A stretch of 64,000 nt of DNA from Lineus longissimus (GCF_910592395.1 NC_088315.1:18089808-18153807), one strand, 5' to 3'. Positions 49,081-59,979 are shown, counted from the first letter of the stretch. The notes: a model not told the origin generated them from the letters alone. Translations and numbers: made by a program.

Positions 49081-49354
49081 ACACCGGGTTGACTTTTGAT
49101 CATGATGTCAGTTTGCGGCTTGGCAACTGTGTCGATTTCTTAGTAATCGATAAAGCGATCTTACATCGATGAAACAATAGGATTTCTTGCCAATCATGCC
49201 AGCCCAGCACCTCTGAGCCAAGAAAGTTGTGACGACTCGCTGAATAATTAATAATCCATTACCAGACGACCGCCAAATGGTGGCTGTGGTGGTTGGCCTT
49301 GAGCTATTTTTACAAACTTTATTACTAATATTGTGTGTGTACATTGACCTTATA

Positions 49355-49530
49355 CAGTAGAACCTCTCTATTAAGGACACCTTTGGACTGACAAATGCTG
49401 TCATTAATTGAGAGGTGTTCTGATGACAGAGGTCAAATTCCATGAAAATTACCAACTTTGGACCAAATGTGGTGTCCTTAATAGAAAGGGTGTCCTTAGT
49501 GGAGAGGTGTCCGCTATTGAGGTTCACCTG
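49355..49530 (-). mobile_element. pogo-like MITE copy 13
   Basis: Reverse orientation, ends cagtagaacctc and gaggttcacctg, TA on both sides. Confidence 0.85.
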
Positions 49531-49884
49531 TATAGTGTTAAAAGTCAATATTCTTACTTTTGACATAACTTTTGCATGACATCCATTTTAAAACATTCAG
49601 TGCTATATTAAAAAGCACCCCGCACACAGGCAATTATGATTGCAGCACCTATGATAATTATCACATGCAACAATAATTGCTTGTTTGGTAGGTGGTCTGT
49701 CACGAAGGTATCGAGGCCGTAGAAAGATCATTGAACCTCATAATCTAATGATAGATATATTTTGATTAACATAATTTTGGGAAAGAATGATGGGTGAGAA
49801 AGCTTTCACAAGACAATCTTAAGCCAACCTATGTTGCATAAGACCATAAACGTTATTTACCCCCTGTAGTATGTCTCTGGAGAG

Positions 49885-50150
49885 TGTGCAGTGACGTCAT
49901 TCGGGCATCCACTTGGACGTCAATCGTTGACCTTGACCCTGCTGACGTCGCTTTTAAAGTGTGCCACGTGTGAATGATGTCTTGGTGGATGTCACCGTAC
50001 TTCATTTCTGCCATTGTTGAGTTGCTTCCAAGTCCGCCACGTGGGTCGTAAATTTGACATCTGAGGTGACGTCTTTTCAGTGGTGACGTCTTTTCAGTGG
50101 TGACGTCTTTTCAGTGGTGACGTCTTTTCAGTGGTGACGTCATCGGTACC
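49885..50150. promoter_or_regulatory. candidate intronic regulatory block: CRE and E-box cluster
   Basis: Two full palindromic CREs (TGACGTCA at 49892-49899 and 50135-50142), several TGACGTC half-plus sites, and two CACGTG E-boxes (49965-49970, 50038-50043). These are known binding sites of CREB/ATF and bHLH factors. Enhancer function is inference only. Confidence 0.35.
50065..50145 (+). repeat. 17-bp array of CRE-like motifs
   Basis: Five units of ggtgacgtcttttcagt at 50065, 50082, 50099, 50116 and 50133 (the last truncated), each with TGACGTC. Confidence 0.9.
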
Positions 50151-51099
50151 AAAAGCTAGCAACGACGCAGACATTTATGATTATTCCCTCGCACCTCTAG
50201 CATTGTATCACCAGAAATATCAACTTCCGTCCAATAATTGGAAAATTTGCGTACACGTTTACAATCGTGATTGCAGCCTTCTCTCGTTATTTGTAGAGCC
50301 TGAATCAATGGATGGATTTCAATCCAGTGACCGCAGAATATGTGTTTGTCCAGGAAACTGAGTGACCGGACTCGATCGTCAGTAGTCCAATCAGTTTCAT
50401 TGATTTCTTGACGGGGTTTGCTTAGGGGCAAAATATTTTGTTTATTGGGAATATTTTTGCACTCAGTTGGCCTGTGTTCTGACCATCAGTGGTGTCTGAT
50501 AGCTTGTTGGCTACTGGTGCTATCAACTTGAAACTTGGTACCTATGTTTCCCTATAAAACTTCACCAGGAAGACCACATTTTGGTTTCGATTAGATTCCT
50601 TGTTTGGCCACCAGGTGGCCAAAATCGAAAACTCGGGGCTTGATCATTGGTTAATTTGTTCCTGAAAGGGTTAATAAAACTTCTCAGATTAGAATTCAGT
50701 TGAAAATAACCAGTAGGAAGTTGTTTGATTGGAGCATGAGGAAGTAAGCTCAAAATAACTTTTCTTTCCACGAACAGGGCAATAATAGCTTTTAAGCTAG
50801 GTTAAGTCCCAACAGATCTTGGTTAATCACCTGTGGGGTTTCTGATAGTTGGAAAAGGAGTTCTTTTTATTGGTATGGCCATTTATTGTTAATTACGTAG
50901 GAGTACGCTTAGATGCCACAAAGGCTGCATCCTACCATCGTTGGTAGGGCTTCTGCTGTGGAACACCCAAATCCTAGATTACCTGCCATCACGTTCTGCC
51001 CAGGTTTAAAAACTGAGGTTTTCTTCTACTAGATATGTTACCAGGGTTTAAAATCTGAGTTTTCCTTCTCCTAAATACCAGCCAGAGCTTATCAAGTGT

Positions 51100-51567
51100 C
51101 GTTTCCCATCTGGTAGATGGATTCCGTTTCCCATCTGGTAGATGGATTCCGTTTCCCATCTGGTAGATGGATTCCGTTTCCCATCTGGTAGATGGATTCC
51201 ATTTCCCATCTGTAAGGTGGATTCCGTTTCCCATCTGGTAGATGGATTCCGTTTCCCATCTGGTAGATGGATTCCGTTTTCCATCTGGTAGATGGATTCC
51301 GTTTCCCATCTGGTAGATGGATTCCGTTTCCCATCTAGTAGATGGATTCCGTTTCCCATCTGGTAGATGGATTCCGTTTCCCATCTGGTAGATGGATTCA
51401 GTTTCCCATCTGATAGATGGATTCCCTTTCCCATCTGGTAGATGGATTCCATTTCCCATCTGGTAGATGGATTCCGTTTCCCATCTGGTAGATGGATTCC
51501 ATTTCCCATCTGGTAGATGGATTCCGTTTCCCATCTGGTAGATGGATTCCGTTTCCCATCTGATGAG
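51100..51567 (+). repeat. 25-bp minisatellite, about 19 units with a hairpin in each
   Basis: Unit gtttcccatctggtagatgg attcc. Each contains the perfect inverted repeat CCATCT-ggt-AGATGG. Very low divergence. Reverse frames (IYQMGNGIHLPDGK...) are artefacts. Confidence 0.95.
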
Positions 51568-52735
51568 CTCCATCTTCCCGGGCTGTTGGGAGTGGCACGA
51601 TGGAAACATTGGTGCCTTTCACCTCTGGGTTCGATTCTGAGTTGGTACTCTAGTTCAGACTGGTATTCAAATCATAGAAAGGCCGACTCTCTTGGACAGT
51701 GTGTGTTTCCTCTCGATTGCCCGGTTTCCTCCTACAGTACAAATCGCCCAAATGTTGTCTAAAGGGGAAGCAATGCGCCATGATAGCTTACGTATTATAG
51801 ACTCAGTCTCTTACAAGAAAAAAATATCATAGTGAGCGAGATTCTCTTGGACGGCTTGGATTTCCTCTGGGAACCCATTTTCTTCCTACAATACAAAATT
51901 CCCCAAATGTTTTCTAAAGAGTATTAATGAGCCAAATCAGAGCTCACTGCTCTTGACTCAATATCTTAAAATGACTTCACCAAGTCTGTAGGTTTTCAGA
52001 GAGTACATCCAGTTCTTAAAAATACTACAGGATATGTTATAAACATAATAAAAACTGATTGTCATAAAAAGTCAATCAGCTGAAAAACATAAGCTAGGAT
52101 TTTGCCCTCTTTGATGTTGAACAATACAAAACCCAAAAGACAAATCAACACAGTGATTTAGAAAAAATCCTATCTTTGATATTTCTGATACGAAAAGATG
52201 AGGTCTGTATCCGATTAGATTTCTTATCAAAATGGATTTTCGGCGTCCGGAAACCAGCGATTTTTGTGGCTATGACCTGCAATCGTGATCCTATAGGACA
52301 AAGTTCTTTTGTTTGTGGCGGTTGTCAGAGATTACCGCGACTGGCATGGTTGGAAAATTTGGCAGAATACAGTATGACAGGGTGAACTTTTCTTTCAAAG
52401 ACTGTAAGTGCTGAAAAGTCTAGCTGAGATTTTCAAGCACTCACCATTTTCCCTTGGTCTGCGACGTAGTTTTAAAAGCCAATCCACCGGTTACATTAGT
52501 GTATTTGCCACCACTTAAAAGATGCTTTGACATGTTTGAGCGCTGTGTAAATCAAAATATTTTTACGGATGACCGTAATGTAAAGGTGAGCTATTTGGAG
52601 ATTGGTCCATTCAATGAATTTCTAGCGTTGTCAATTGCTGTAACTTCTGCTAGGTTTTTCAGGGTGAAACGTCCCAAGGCCACGACTTAAGTGATCCTAT
52701 AGTGTGATTGTTATTGCGTCACTGTGCTGCTCATG

Positions 52736-52960
<225 letters not shown>

Positions 52961-53570
52961 CGGATTTCTGAAATTTTAAAATTAAATCCAAACATTTTTT
53001 CCAAAATTTTGTAGAAAATGTTCGTGAATCACGAAACAAATAAAATGGTTATTGTTGACAAGTTTGCAGTCTGTTCTAAAAATAGTTAACTGGCAAACTT
53101 TACATGAAATAGCGAAGGCCAAATAACACAATAAAATAACAAACATCAAACCCGGAACTAAATTATATCAGTCATATTTTCATCACTCTTTTCATTCGTT
53201 GTGGCCAATAAAGCCAGGTATGCTGTCTGCTCATAACACCCATTGAAACTAGAAGCAATGTCAATAAAAAATGTCCAGTAAAATCGCAAATTGGCCATTA
53301 CCGTCAGAACAGGTATAAAAGCATGTCAGACGTCATGTCAATAGATTTGTAATGCAATTTATAGAAAATTTATTCGATTGGTTTAATCGATCTGTGGCTG
53401 AAATGGCATGGTGGGGTTGGGAGAGTGGTGGTGCGGGTTGGTGGGACTGAAACAGGTGAATTTAGTGTGGTGAGTTAAAGATATGTTAGCCAACAAAGCA
53501 CATGGCTTTCCAACTACTATAAGATGGTCGTTGGAGTGTCTTGCTGAACCAGGGGGCACCAGAAAACCAA

Positions 53571-53626
53571 CAGGCTGCCCCAGGGGCCAGCAGGCTGCCC
53601 CAGGGGCCAGCAGGCTGCTGGGGTCC
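53571..53626 (+). repeat. 20-bp repeat, two and a half units
   Basis: caggctgccccaggggccag repeated, GC-rich. Confidence 0.8.
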
Positions 53627-54209
53627 GCAGCCTGTAGCAAAAAAATTCAAATTTTGTTGTTGTTTTTTTTTTACTCCCAATCACTTTTTAACCACCAAAC
53701 ACATGATTAATGAGTATAAACAAGTCCATTTCAGCCTGGAATTCTGCCTTATTAGGGCTAAATAATGCATACAATCAATTCCAAAAAGTGAGTTTGTGGT
53801 CGTCGCACATTTTTTCCGGCATTATCTCTCCATCAGAGACCATCAGCAAGGACCTGCTCTGTGGAGAAGTTGGAAAGCCCGGCAGGCAAACTATATCTGC
53901 TCACCTAAAACAGTGCTAACCCCTATGCTCCGAGGCTCGTTTGGAGAAGTAATGACAAGTGCAGAGCGATATCACTGCCTACACCCCCTGGGCCGACAAA
54001 TAAATCACTGATTAACGAAGAGAATGAGACTAATTGAATCTATTAATCGTGGCTTTGATGCCTCGGATGAGAGCAAGTTCTACCGGAAGCGTTATTTTTA
54101 GCCAAGAAGCCTCCTCGGTTGGGAGTCAATGGTTACGGACCTGGTAACCTCGAGTACGAGGGAGGTGCAATCTGTCGTCATCTGCTTCGCTGAGCGATGA
54201 GGGTAGATT

Positions 54210-54327
54210 TTAAAGGTGCACGCCGTTCGTAATTACTGGTGGTCCAGGAAAATGGAAATGCAGTTATACACAATGCTGTTGTGCAGTTGTCATGCATGCA
54301 AATTTGCTGAAACTTGGTATGTTGAAA
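54210..54327 (+). mobile_element. family B fragment
   Basis: First ~115 bp: taaaggtgcacgccgttcgt ... atgcaaatttgctgaaactt. It lies about 125 bp before the liprin-beta exon at 54451. Confidence 0.6.
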
Positions 54328-54450
54328 TTTGATTGATCCCTTGTTGACCGAGGACGGTTTATACGGAGTTGTCAAAACACTGAATCAAAAGTACAATCCA
54401 AATCACATTTATAGATAATTGACCCTTGTTTCTTCCTCCTTTCTTTCTAG

Positions 54451-54582
54451 GAACTGCTGAGTAGGACGAATCTAGAAACTCACAAACTTGACTTGATGGC
54501 GGATATCTCAAGTTTGAAAATTCGCTTAACGTCTGCTGAGAAAGAAGGAAGGGATCAACAGGAGAAGTTACATCATGCACAA
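54451..54582 (+). CDS. PPFIBP: liprin-beta internal exon (coiled coil, part 2)
   Basis: A 44-codon exon, phase 0 at both ends, preceded by a strong polypyrimidine tract (ttcttcctcctttctttctag) and followed by the donor GTAAGT at 54583. It reads ELLSRTNLETHKLDLMADIS, SLKIRLTSAEKEGRDQQEKL and ends HHAQ. Vertebrate liprin-beta-1 has ELLSRTSLETQKLDLMAEIS directly after TEEMLQQ, so this exon continues the 26245-26436 exon with no residue missing. The 28-kb interval between them is therefore a single intron. Heptad leucines continue the parallel coiled coil. The last 12 to 17 bases of the exon are also the start of a 32-bp tandem repeat that runs into the intron, so the 3' end of the coding exon is part of a minisatellite unit (see the array at 54566-54998). 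Confidence 0.95.
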
Positions 54583-54998
54583 GTAAGTCATAGGATAGGT
54601 GACACCATGTACTAGTACATCATTGGATAGGTGACATCATGTACAAGGAAGTCATAGGATAGGTGACATCATGTACAAGTAAGTCATAGGATAGGTGACA
54701 TCATGCACAAGTAAGTCATAGGATAGGTGACATAATGCACAAGTAAGTCATAGGAAAGGTGACGTCATGCACAAGTAAGTCATTGGATAGGTGACACCAT
54801 GTACTAGTAAGTCATTGGATAGGTGACATCATGTACGCATAAGTCATAGGATAGGTGACACCATGTACTAGTAAGTCATAGGATAGGTGACACCATGTAC
54901 TAGTAAGTCATAGGATAGGTGACATCATGTACTAGTAAGTCATAGGATAGGTGACATCATGTACAAGTAAGTCATAGGATGTGTATGAATGTTTAGAA
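54566..54998 (+). repeat. 32-bp minisatellite built from the exon 3' end and its 5' splice site
   Basis: About 13 units of gtaagtcataggataggtga plus catcatgyacaa (32 bp). The first unit begins inside the coding exon: the exon end acatcatgcacaa is the same text as the tail of every later unit. GTAAGT occurs intact at 54583 (the real donor), 54679, 54711, 54743, 54775, 54807, 54871, 54903, 54935 and 54967. The donors at 54615, 54647 and 54839 are mutated. Most units keep the AAG or TAG context before GTAAGT. Reading on from the true donor gives a stop (TAG) at 54613-54615, and the 32-bp unit is not a multiple of three. Confidence 0.95.
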
Positions 54999-55219
54999 AT
55001 ACAGCTTAATTTAGTAAAAACACTATTTTGGAATTTTCTGTCATTTCAGGTCAAAATAGTTTGCAGATTCATGTACCAAGGACAGAACCTGTCGAGAACC
55101 ATATTACGATAGCATATCATGACACACACTTTATCCATTCAAAGCTGTTTATTTTTAATTGTGCATTCTCGCCTTTCCATGCCTGCCATTTAAGAGTCGC
55201 CCTTTCGCGTTTTCTTCAG
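54583..55219 (+). other. PPFIBP: 637-bp liprin-beta intron
   Basis: GT at 54583 to AG at 55219. Two thirds of this intron is the 32-bp donor-derived minisatellite; only 54999-55219 is ordinary intron. Confidence 0.75.
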
Positions 55220-55337
55220 AGACACATCGACGACTTGACAACAAAGCTGACAAAACGAGACTCTGAGATTACAGAGCTCAAGATCAAGTTAGCGAAAAAT
55301 GGCACAATCCCGTCACAAGTTTCTTCACAAACGGCAG
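55220..55337 (+). CDS. PPFIBP: liprin-beta internal exon (coiled coil, part 3)
   Basis: A 118-nt exon entering in phase 0 and leaving in phase 1, with acceptor ttttcttcag and donor GTGAGG at 55338. It reads RHIDDLTTKLTKRDSEITEL, KIKLAKNGTIPSQVSSQTA plus one base. The KLTKRDSEITELKIKLAKNG part is typical coiled coil with repeated L/I at a and d positions, and the following PSQVSSQT is low-complexity linker. It lies 637 bp after the previous donor in the correct frame. The reading frame stays open upstream of the acceptor from about 55028, but that stretch (HDTHFIHSKLFIFNCAF and similar) is not coiled coil and looks intronic. I recognise the exon by context, phase and composition rather than by a residue-level match to a remembered homologue. 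Confidence 0.78.
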
Positions 55338-55584
55338 GTGAGGCTATGTGTGAAAAGGTCAACGACTTATGCTGCAGCCAATGTGAAACCTGTACCACCC
55401 CTGGTCAAGGCTCCACACTGATTTAAAAATAAGAGTTGAGCTCTGGGTGAATATTTTTCACCGTCGATCAAAAAATATGTGTTGAATACCGGGCAACTTC
55501 TTCAAAATTTTCTTCAATATCAAGTTCCTTAAGAGTGTGATGTTTTGGAAAATTTGGCGAACTCCAGATGACTTCATTTCAAGT

Positions 55585-55725
55585 CCTGGACCAGGTTGTC
55601 CAAATCAAATTTTTGTCGCTAACGTTAGCATTAGCTTAACTTGGTGTTTTCTCCTTCAGTGTTAAGTCCATTAGACTTAACGCCAGCATTATGGACCAAA
55701 CTTGCTTTGAACACAACCGGGCCCT
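55585..55725. mobile_element. short GGCCCGGTTGT-type MITE
   Basis: Left end tcctggaccaggttgtccaaatc and the complement of the right end (cagggcccggttgtgttcaaagc) match. The right end text ttgaacacaaccgggccctg resembles ttgaacaaccgggccctggg inside the array at 5666-6110. Confidence 0.5.
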
Positions 55726-56221
55726 GCTTAAATTAGTTGCAAATCCTGGCCAAAGAAAAAAATGCCCTGTGTTGACTTGGCGATTGCCTGACCAGAGGGG
55801 GTACAAGGTTTTCATTGATTCTGCATTACTTATTTGTAAACTTTTTAGGTTTCCCCTGTGATGTTTAATGCCGTGTCTCTTTGGTCTATATCACACTTTT
55901 ATCGTTAGAACTACAATCAGGTACAGACAAAAAACTTAATATCGTATCCATGGTTACTAAATTCAAAAAATCCTGTTGGTCGTAAGGCAAGGATAAAGAA
56001 AAACCAAAAAAAACATTAAAAAATTCAAAAAAAACATCCGAAGAAATGCGATCCGTGTTTTCTGCACAAGAGCACCGTAATGATGTTGACAAATGGTTTA
56101 CGAATGGATGTAGTTTTAAGCGGGTGATAAAGGGTCGCAGTAGATTTAACAGCGAGAGTGTTGCATATTTAGTGCAGTGTCACCTGTCACGGACAGTTAT
56201 AACTATTTTATTATTTCTGCT

Positions 56222-56462
56222 TCGGGTGAAAATTCTGCAGAGCAAAGATGCAGAGCGGAAAATTCTGCAGAGCAAAGATGCAGAGCGGAAAATTCTGCAG
56301 AGCAAATATGCAGAGCGAAAAATTCTGCAGAGCAAAGATGCAGAGCGGAAAATTCTGCAGAGCAATAATGCAGAGCGAAAAATTCTGCAGAGCAAAGATG
56401 CAGAGCGGAGAATTCTGCAGAGGAAAGGTGCAGAGTGGAAAATTCTGCAGAGCAAAGATGCT
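56222..56462 (+). repeat. 30-bp minisatellite, eight units
   Basis: Unit aaaattctgcagagcaaaga tgcagagcgg, low divergence. Frames on both strands are open for 60-150 residues only because 30 is a multiple of three. Confidence 0.94.
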
Positions 56463-56639
56463 GGTTACAAAATAAACTCAGGGTTTTTGAATGGGCTGTA
56501 GTGTTCCCTCTCTCCTTCCTTGTTCCTCTTCATCATCTAATCTTTCCTATCCCTCTTCTTCCAAGATGAGACTGCAATGTCTAAACTGGACAACCCCGAG
56601 AGTTGGCGAGGTTGGTAGTTCTTTTGTGTCTTCTGTAGG

Positions 56640-57135
56640 AGAATGCATAACTTGCAAAATGCATAACTTGCAAAATGCGTAACTTGGAATGTGAAATCAG
56701 AATGCGTGGAATGTGAAATCAGAATGCATAATTTGGAATGTGAAATCAGAATGCCTAACCTGGAATGTGAAATCAGAATGCGTAACTTGGAATATGAAAT
56801 CAAAATGCGTAACTTGGAATGCCTTTATTAGAATGCGTAACTTGGAATGTGAAATCAGAATGCGTAACTTGGAATGTAAAATCAGAATGCAAAAATTGGG
56901 AATGTGAAATCAGAATGCCTAACCTGGAATCTGAAATCAGAATGCTTTACTTGGAATATGAAATAAGAATGCTGATCTTGGAATGTGAAATCAGAATGCG
57001 TAACTTGGAATGTGAAATCAGAATGCTTAACTTGGAATGTGAAATCAGAATGCTTAACTTGGAATGTGAAATCAGAATGCATAGCTTGGAATGTGAAAGT
57101 AGAATGCTTAACTTGGAACGGCTAATACTGAGAAT
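56640..57135 (+). repeat. 27-bp minisatellite, about 17 units
   Basis: Unit aacttggaatgtgaaatcag aatgcgt, with a degenerate tail to about 57260. Confidence 0.92.
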
Positions 57136-57543
57136 GATTACCCTGAATGCAAACTCGTAAAACGTGACTGGGTGTGGAAACTTGGAATGCGTAACTCGGA
57201 AATAGTAACTTGGAATGCATGACTCATAAAATGTAACTTGGCATTGGAGACTGGAATACTTAACTCAGAATGTGTAACTCAGAGACAGTGGGGGGAACTA
57301 ACAATGTATAAGCTGGTGTGGGGAATTTAAAATGTGTAACATCAAATGCAAAACTTGCCACGGGAATTGTCACAACAGTATCAGAAACCACCGAATACAA
57401 AGGCAACAGTTTCATGCTCCACAACCTGACCTCATAGATGGCAAAACCTTTGGGATAATGGCAGTGCTGCTCATGTTATCGTGATGTGATAAGGCAACTG
57501 AGTCAACAGACTTTGGATGAAGCTTGGCGTATTCTCAACGATT

Positions 57544-58375
57544 TCAAACTCCTCTGCAGCAGGGCTGCATAACCAGCCGTATTTGCAAGGCTGGTATAAC
57601 CCTGCAAACATTCAGATGCATAGAAATATGAGTTTTGCAGGACTGGACTAATAAAATCAGCTCCTTCAAGCTCTTATGCTGCAAGGGTTCATTGCCAGCA
57701 ACATCTGCGAGGCTGGTATAACTCTGCAAGGATTCAGATGCATAGAAATATGAGTTTTGCAGGACTGGACTAATAAAATCAGCTCCTTCCAGCTCTTATG
57801 CTGCAAGGATGCATTGCCAGCAGCATCTGCGAGGCTGGTATAACTCTGCAAGGATTCAGATGCATAGAAATATGAGTTTTGCAGGACTGGACTAATAAAT
57901 TCACCTTCTTCCAGCTCTTATGCTGCAAGGGTGCATTGCCAGCAGCATCTGTGAGGCTGGTATAACTCTGCAAGGATTCAGATGCATAGACATATGAGTT
58001 TTGCAGGACTGGACTAATAAAATCAGCTCCTTCAAGCTCTTATACTTCAAGGGTACATTGCCAGCAGCATTTGCAAGGCAGGTGTTACTCTGCAAGCATT
58101 CAGATGCATAGACATATCAGTTTTGCAGGACTGGACTAATACAATCCGCTCCTTCAAACTCTTATGCTGCAACGGTGTGCTGCAAGTAGCATTTGCAAGG
58201 CAGGTGTTACTCTGCCAGCATTTGGATACATGGAAATATGAGTTTTGCCAGACTTCTCCTTCAAAGTTTTCTGGAGAAGGGGCACAACACCAGTAGTATT
58301 TGCAAGGCAGGAATATCTCGGTGAGCATTTAGATGCATCGAAATATGAGTCTTGCAGGACTGGACTAAAGAATTC
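57544..58375 (+). repeat. 122-bp satellite-like array, about seven units
   Basis: Unit ctccttcaagctcttatgct gcaagggt ... gaggctggtataactctgca aggattcagatgcatagaaa tatgagttttgcaggactgg. Recurrence of ctggtataac at 57590, 57713, 57835 and 57957 gives 122-123 bp. Confidence 0.92.
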
Positions 58376-58489
58376 TGCTCTCATGTGAAAACTGGCTGTA
58401 TCGAGACTTGCAAATAGATTGAGATTAAGATAGGTGATGACATCATGAACACCGAAAATCCTTTCAGCCTCTCGTTAATAGTACGTTGT

Positions 58490-58635
58490 GTGTTATGACA
58501 CGACAGCTGATTCAACAATCTCTGCATGGAGCTTGGATTGATTAGAAGACTTCTTGAGTGGGTATCGACACGACAACTGAATCAACAATCTCTGCATGGA
58601 GCCTGGATTGATTAACGATTAACAAAACCCTTGAG
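58490..58635 (+). repeat. ~75-bp direct duplication
   Basis: gacacgacagctgattcaac aatctctgcatggagcttgg attgatta occurs twice. A weaker relative lies near 57485-57530. Confidence 0.75.
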
Positions 58636-59192
58636 TGGATATTTATCGGTAGATGATTAATTGTGTTTTAATTGCTTCTTGCATGGTTTATCAATCTTTG
58701 AATGAGTTTTCGTGTTTTGAGGCAGTCTGTTGTAAAATTATATTTTCTAAATTGAATTTGAATTTCAAGATTGGGATGTTGAATAAAACCCTTTCCATGC
58801 TACTGGCAAACATAATCCGCCCAACTTGATCTCACTCATCCTGTGGTTGGCGAATCATGTTCAGAATATCTTGAGGGAGTCGATGTTTTTGGGAAGACCA
58901 TTCCCCAGCACCGGAGCACATCATGAGATACCGCAGTCTCCAAAACTTTTCAAAGTTTCCTTGAGAGAAATTTTGACGATGTTCGTTTGAAATTGTTGTT
59001 TGTTGGCCGTCGTCCTAATAGCAAGAATTGATAAAGACGAAATTCTTATTTCACGAAAAAATGGCACTGCACAAAAAAAAACGTAAAGCGTAATTCCTAT
59101 GACAAGTACAATGCTTTTCCCTCACCTCAGTAGATATCAAAGCATCATCAAGTCATACGCAAGATACTAAATGGAACCCTGTGAGGACCATA

Positions 59193-59384
59193 TGTGACCC
59201 GCCATGGCAAGATGAGTCGCATGTCGCTCCAAGCTTGACAGGTTGAGACGGACTGGTTGTTCATTTCACTGTTGTCTACCTTTTGTGACATCTGAGAACA
59301 TCAATTTCTTCTATTATGTCCTGGTGTCATTTTAGGCTCATCTTCTGTTCGACATGCGACTCATTTTGCCGTGGGGGGGTCACA
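59193..59384 (+). mobile_element. TIR element TGTGACCC family, copy 3
   Basis: tgtgacccgccatggcaaga plus tgagtcgcatgtcgc at the left; cgacatgcgactcattttgc plus cgtgggggggtcaca at the right. Confidence 0.76.
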
Positions 59385-59582
59385 TATTGTCCATATGTTC
59401 AGCAGGCCTAATGTGAGTCAGTTCATTTTCACCGCCCGAGAAAATGTAAAAAGTAGCCTGAATCGTTGGTGTGTGAAATCCCGTTTAAAATAGCTGGGAA
59501 AAGTTATTAATAAATTGCACATTCTTGTCATGCTACATTTTCTCCTGAAATAGACTACAATCTTTCTTCCTTCTTGCTAATA

Positions 59583-59831
59583 CAGGTTATCCTTGCCTAT
59601 AACGTCTTTGGGTGACATTGCAGTGAGGCCCTATGGGGTACATAATAGTGGTTCTTGAATAGTCATACGTGACCTAGCAAGACTAGGCCTAGAGGGCGGA
59701 GTTTACTACAAAGATTTCTTGAGTATTCACACCCACTCCTGGTGATACCCCTTTGTGGGCCTAATTAAATGTATGATACATCTTCAGTTGTACAAGAAGG
59801 TATAGACGACGTTATAGGCAAGGATAACCTG
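59583..59831. mobile_element. 249-bp TIR element with perfect 24-bp ends
   Basis: Ends begin CAGGTTATCCTTGCCTATAA and finish with the exact complement; 24 bases match perfectly (59583-59606 and 59808-59831). TA occurs at 59581-59582 and 59832-59833. The CAGGTTATCC start resembles Tigger/pogo ends. The perfect TIRs suggest a recent insertion. It lies 82 bp before the exon at 59914. Confidence 0.88.
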
Positions 59832-59913
59832 TATATACATGTACATGTATGTCAAGATCATGCCCTGATTTCGTGTTGTCGTTAATTTATGTAACTGTAT
59901 CCGTCCGTTCCAG

Positions 59914-59979
59914 ATTCTCTGGCCGAGTTAACGCGGACCATCGAGAAGGAACACACGTTCGATCGCTTACGGCGAAAAC
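59914..59979 (+). CDS. PPFIBP: liprin-beta probable internal exon (after the coiled coil)
   Basis: A 66-nt exon with acceptor ccgtccgttccag and donor GTAAGA at 59980. It enters in phase 1: the G left by the 55220-55337 exon plus AT gives Asp. It then reads SLAELTRTIEKEHTFDRLRR K and leaves in phase 1. The matching phase and the charged, partly helical composition support membership of the same transcript. If the donor is not used, the frame stays open into a short basic tail (KKLHRPSLRSRY) and stops at 60018-60020. That gives an alternative terminal exon in principle, but no AATAAA follows within about 100 bp. An intact 249-bp TIR element sits 82 bp upstream of the acceptor. I cannot match this exon residue by residue to a homologue. 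Confidence 0.62.

Larger units (their letters stand above)
55338..59913 (+). other. PPFIBP: 4.6-kb liprin-beta intron
   Basis: Bounded by GTGAGG at 55338 and TTCCAG ending at 59913. It contains four tandem arrays (30, 27, 122 and about 75 bp units) and three TIR elements. Nothing specific is seen in 55730-56220, 57135-57540 or 58630-59190. Confidence 0.6.

Noticed and set aside
50131-50361. 76-residue frame downstream of the CRE array
   Set aside because: Reasonable composition but no recognisable domain and no clear splice sites; probably chance.
50989-51609. 206-residue reverse frame (GNGIHLPDGK repeats)
   Set aside because: 25-bp array; repeated text without any non-repeat domain.
55028-55219. 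5' extension of the liprin-beta exon at 55220 (frame open from 55028)
   Set aside because: The extension lacks heptads and charge typical of the coiled coil, and a good acceptor (ttttcttcag) sits exactly where the coiled coil begins.
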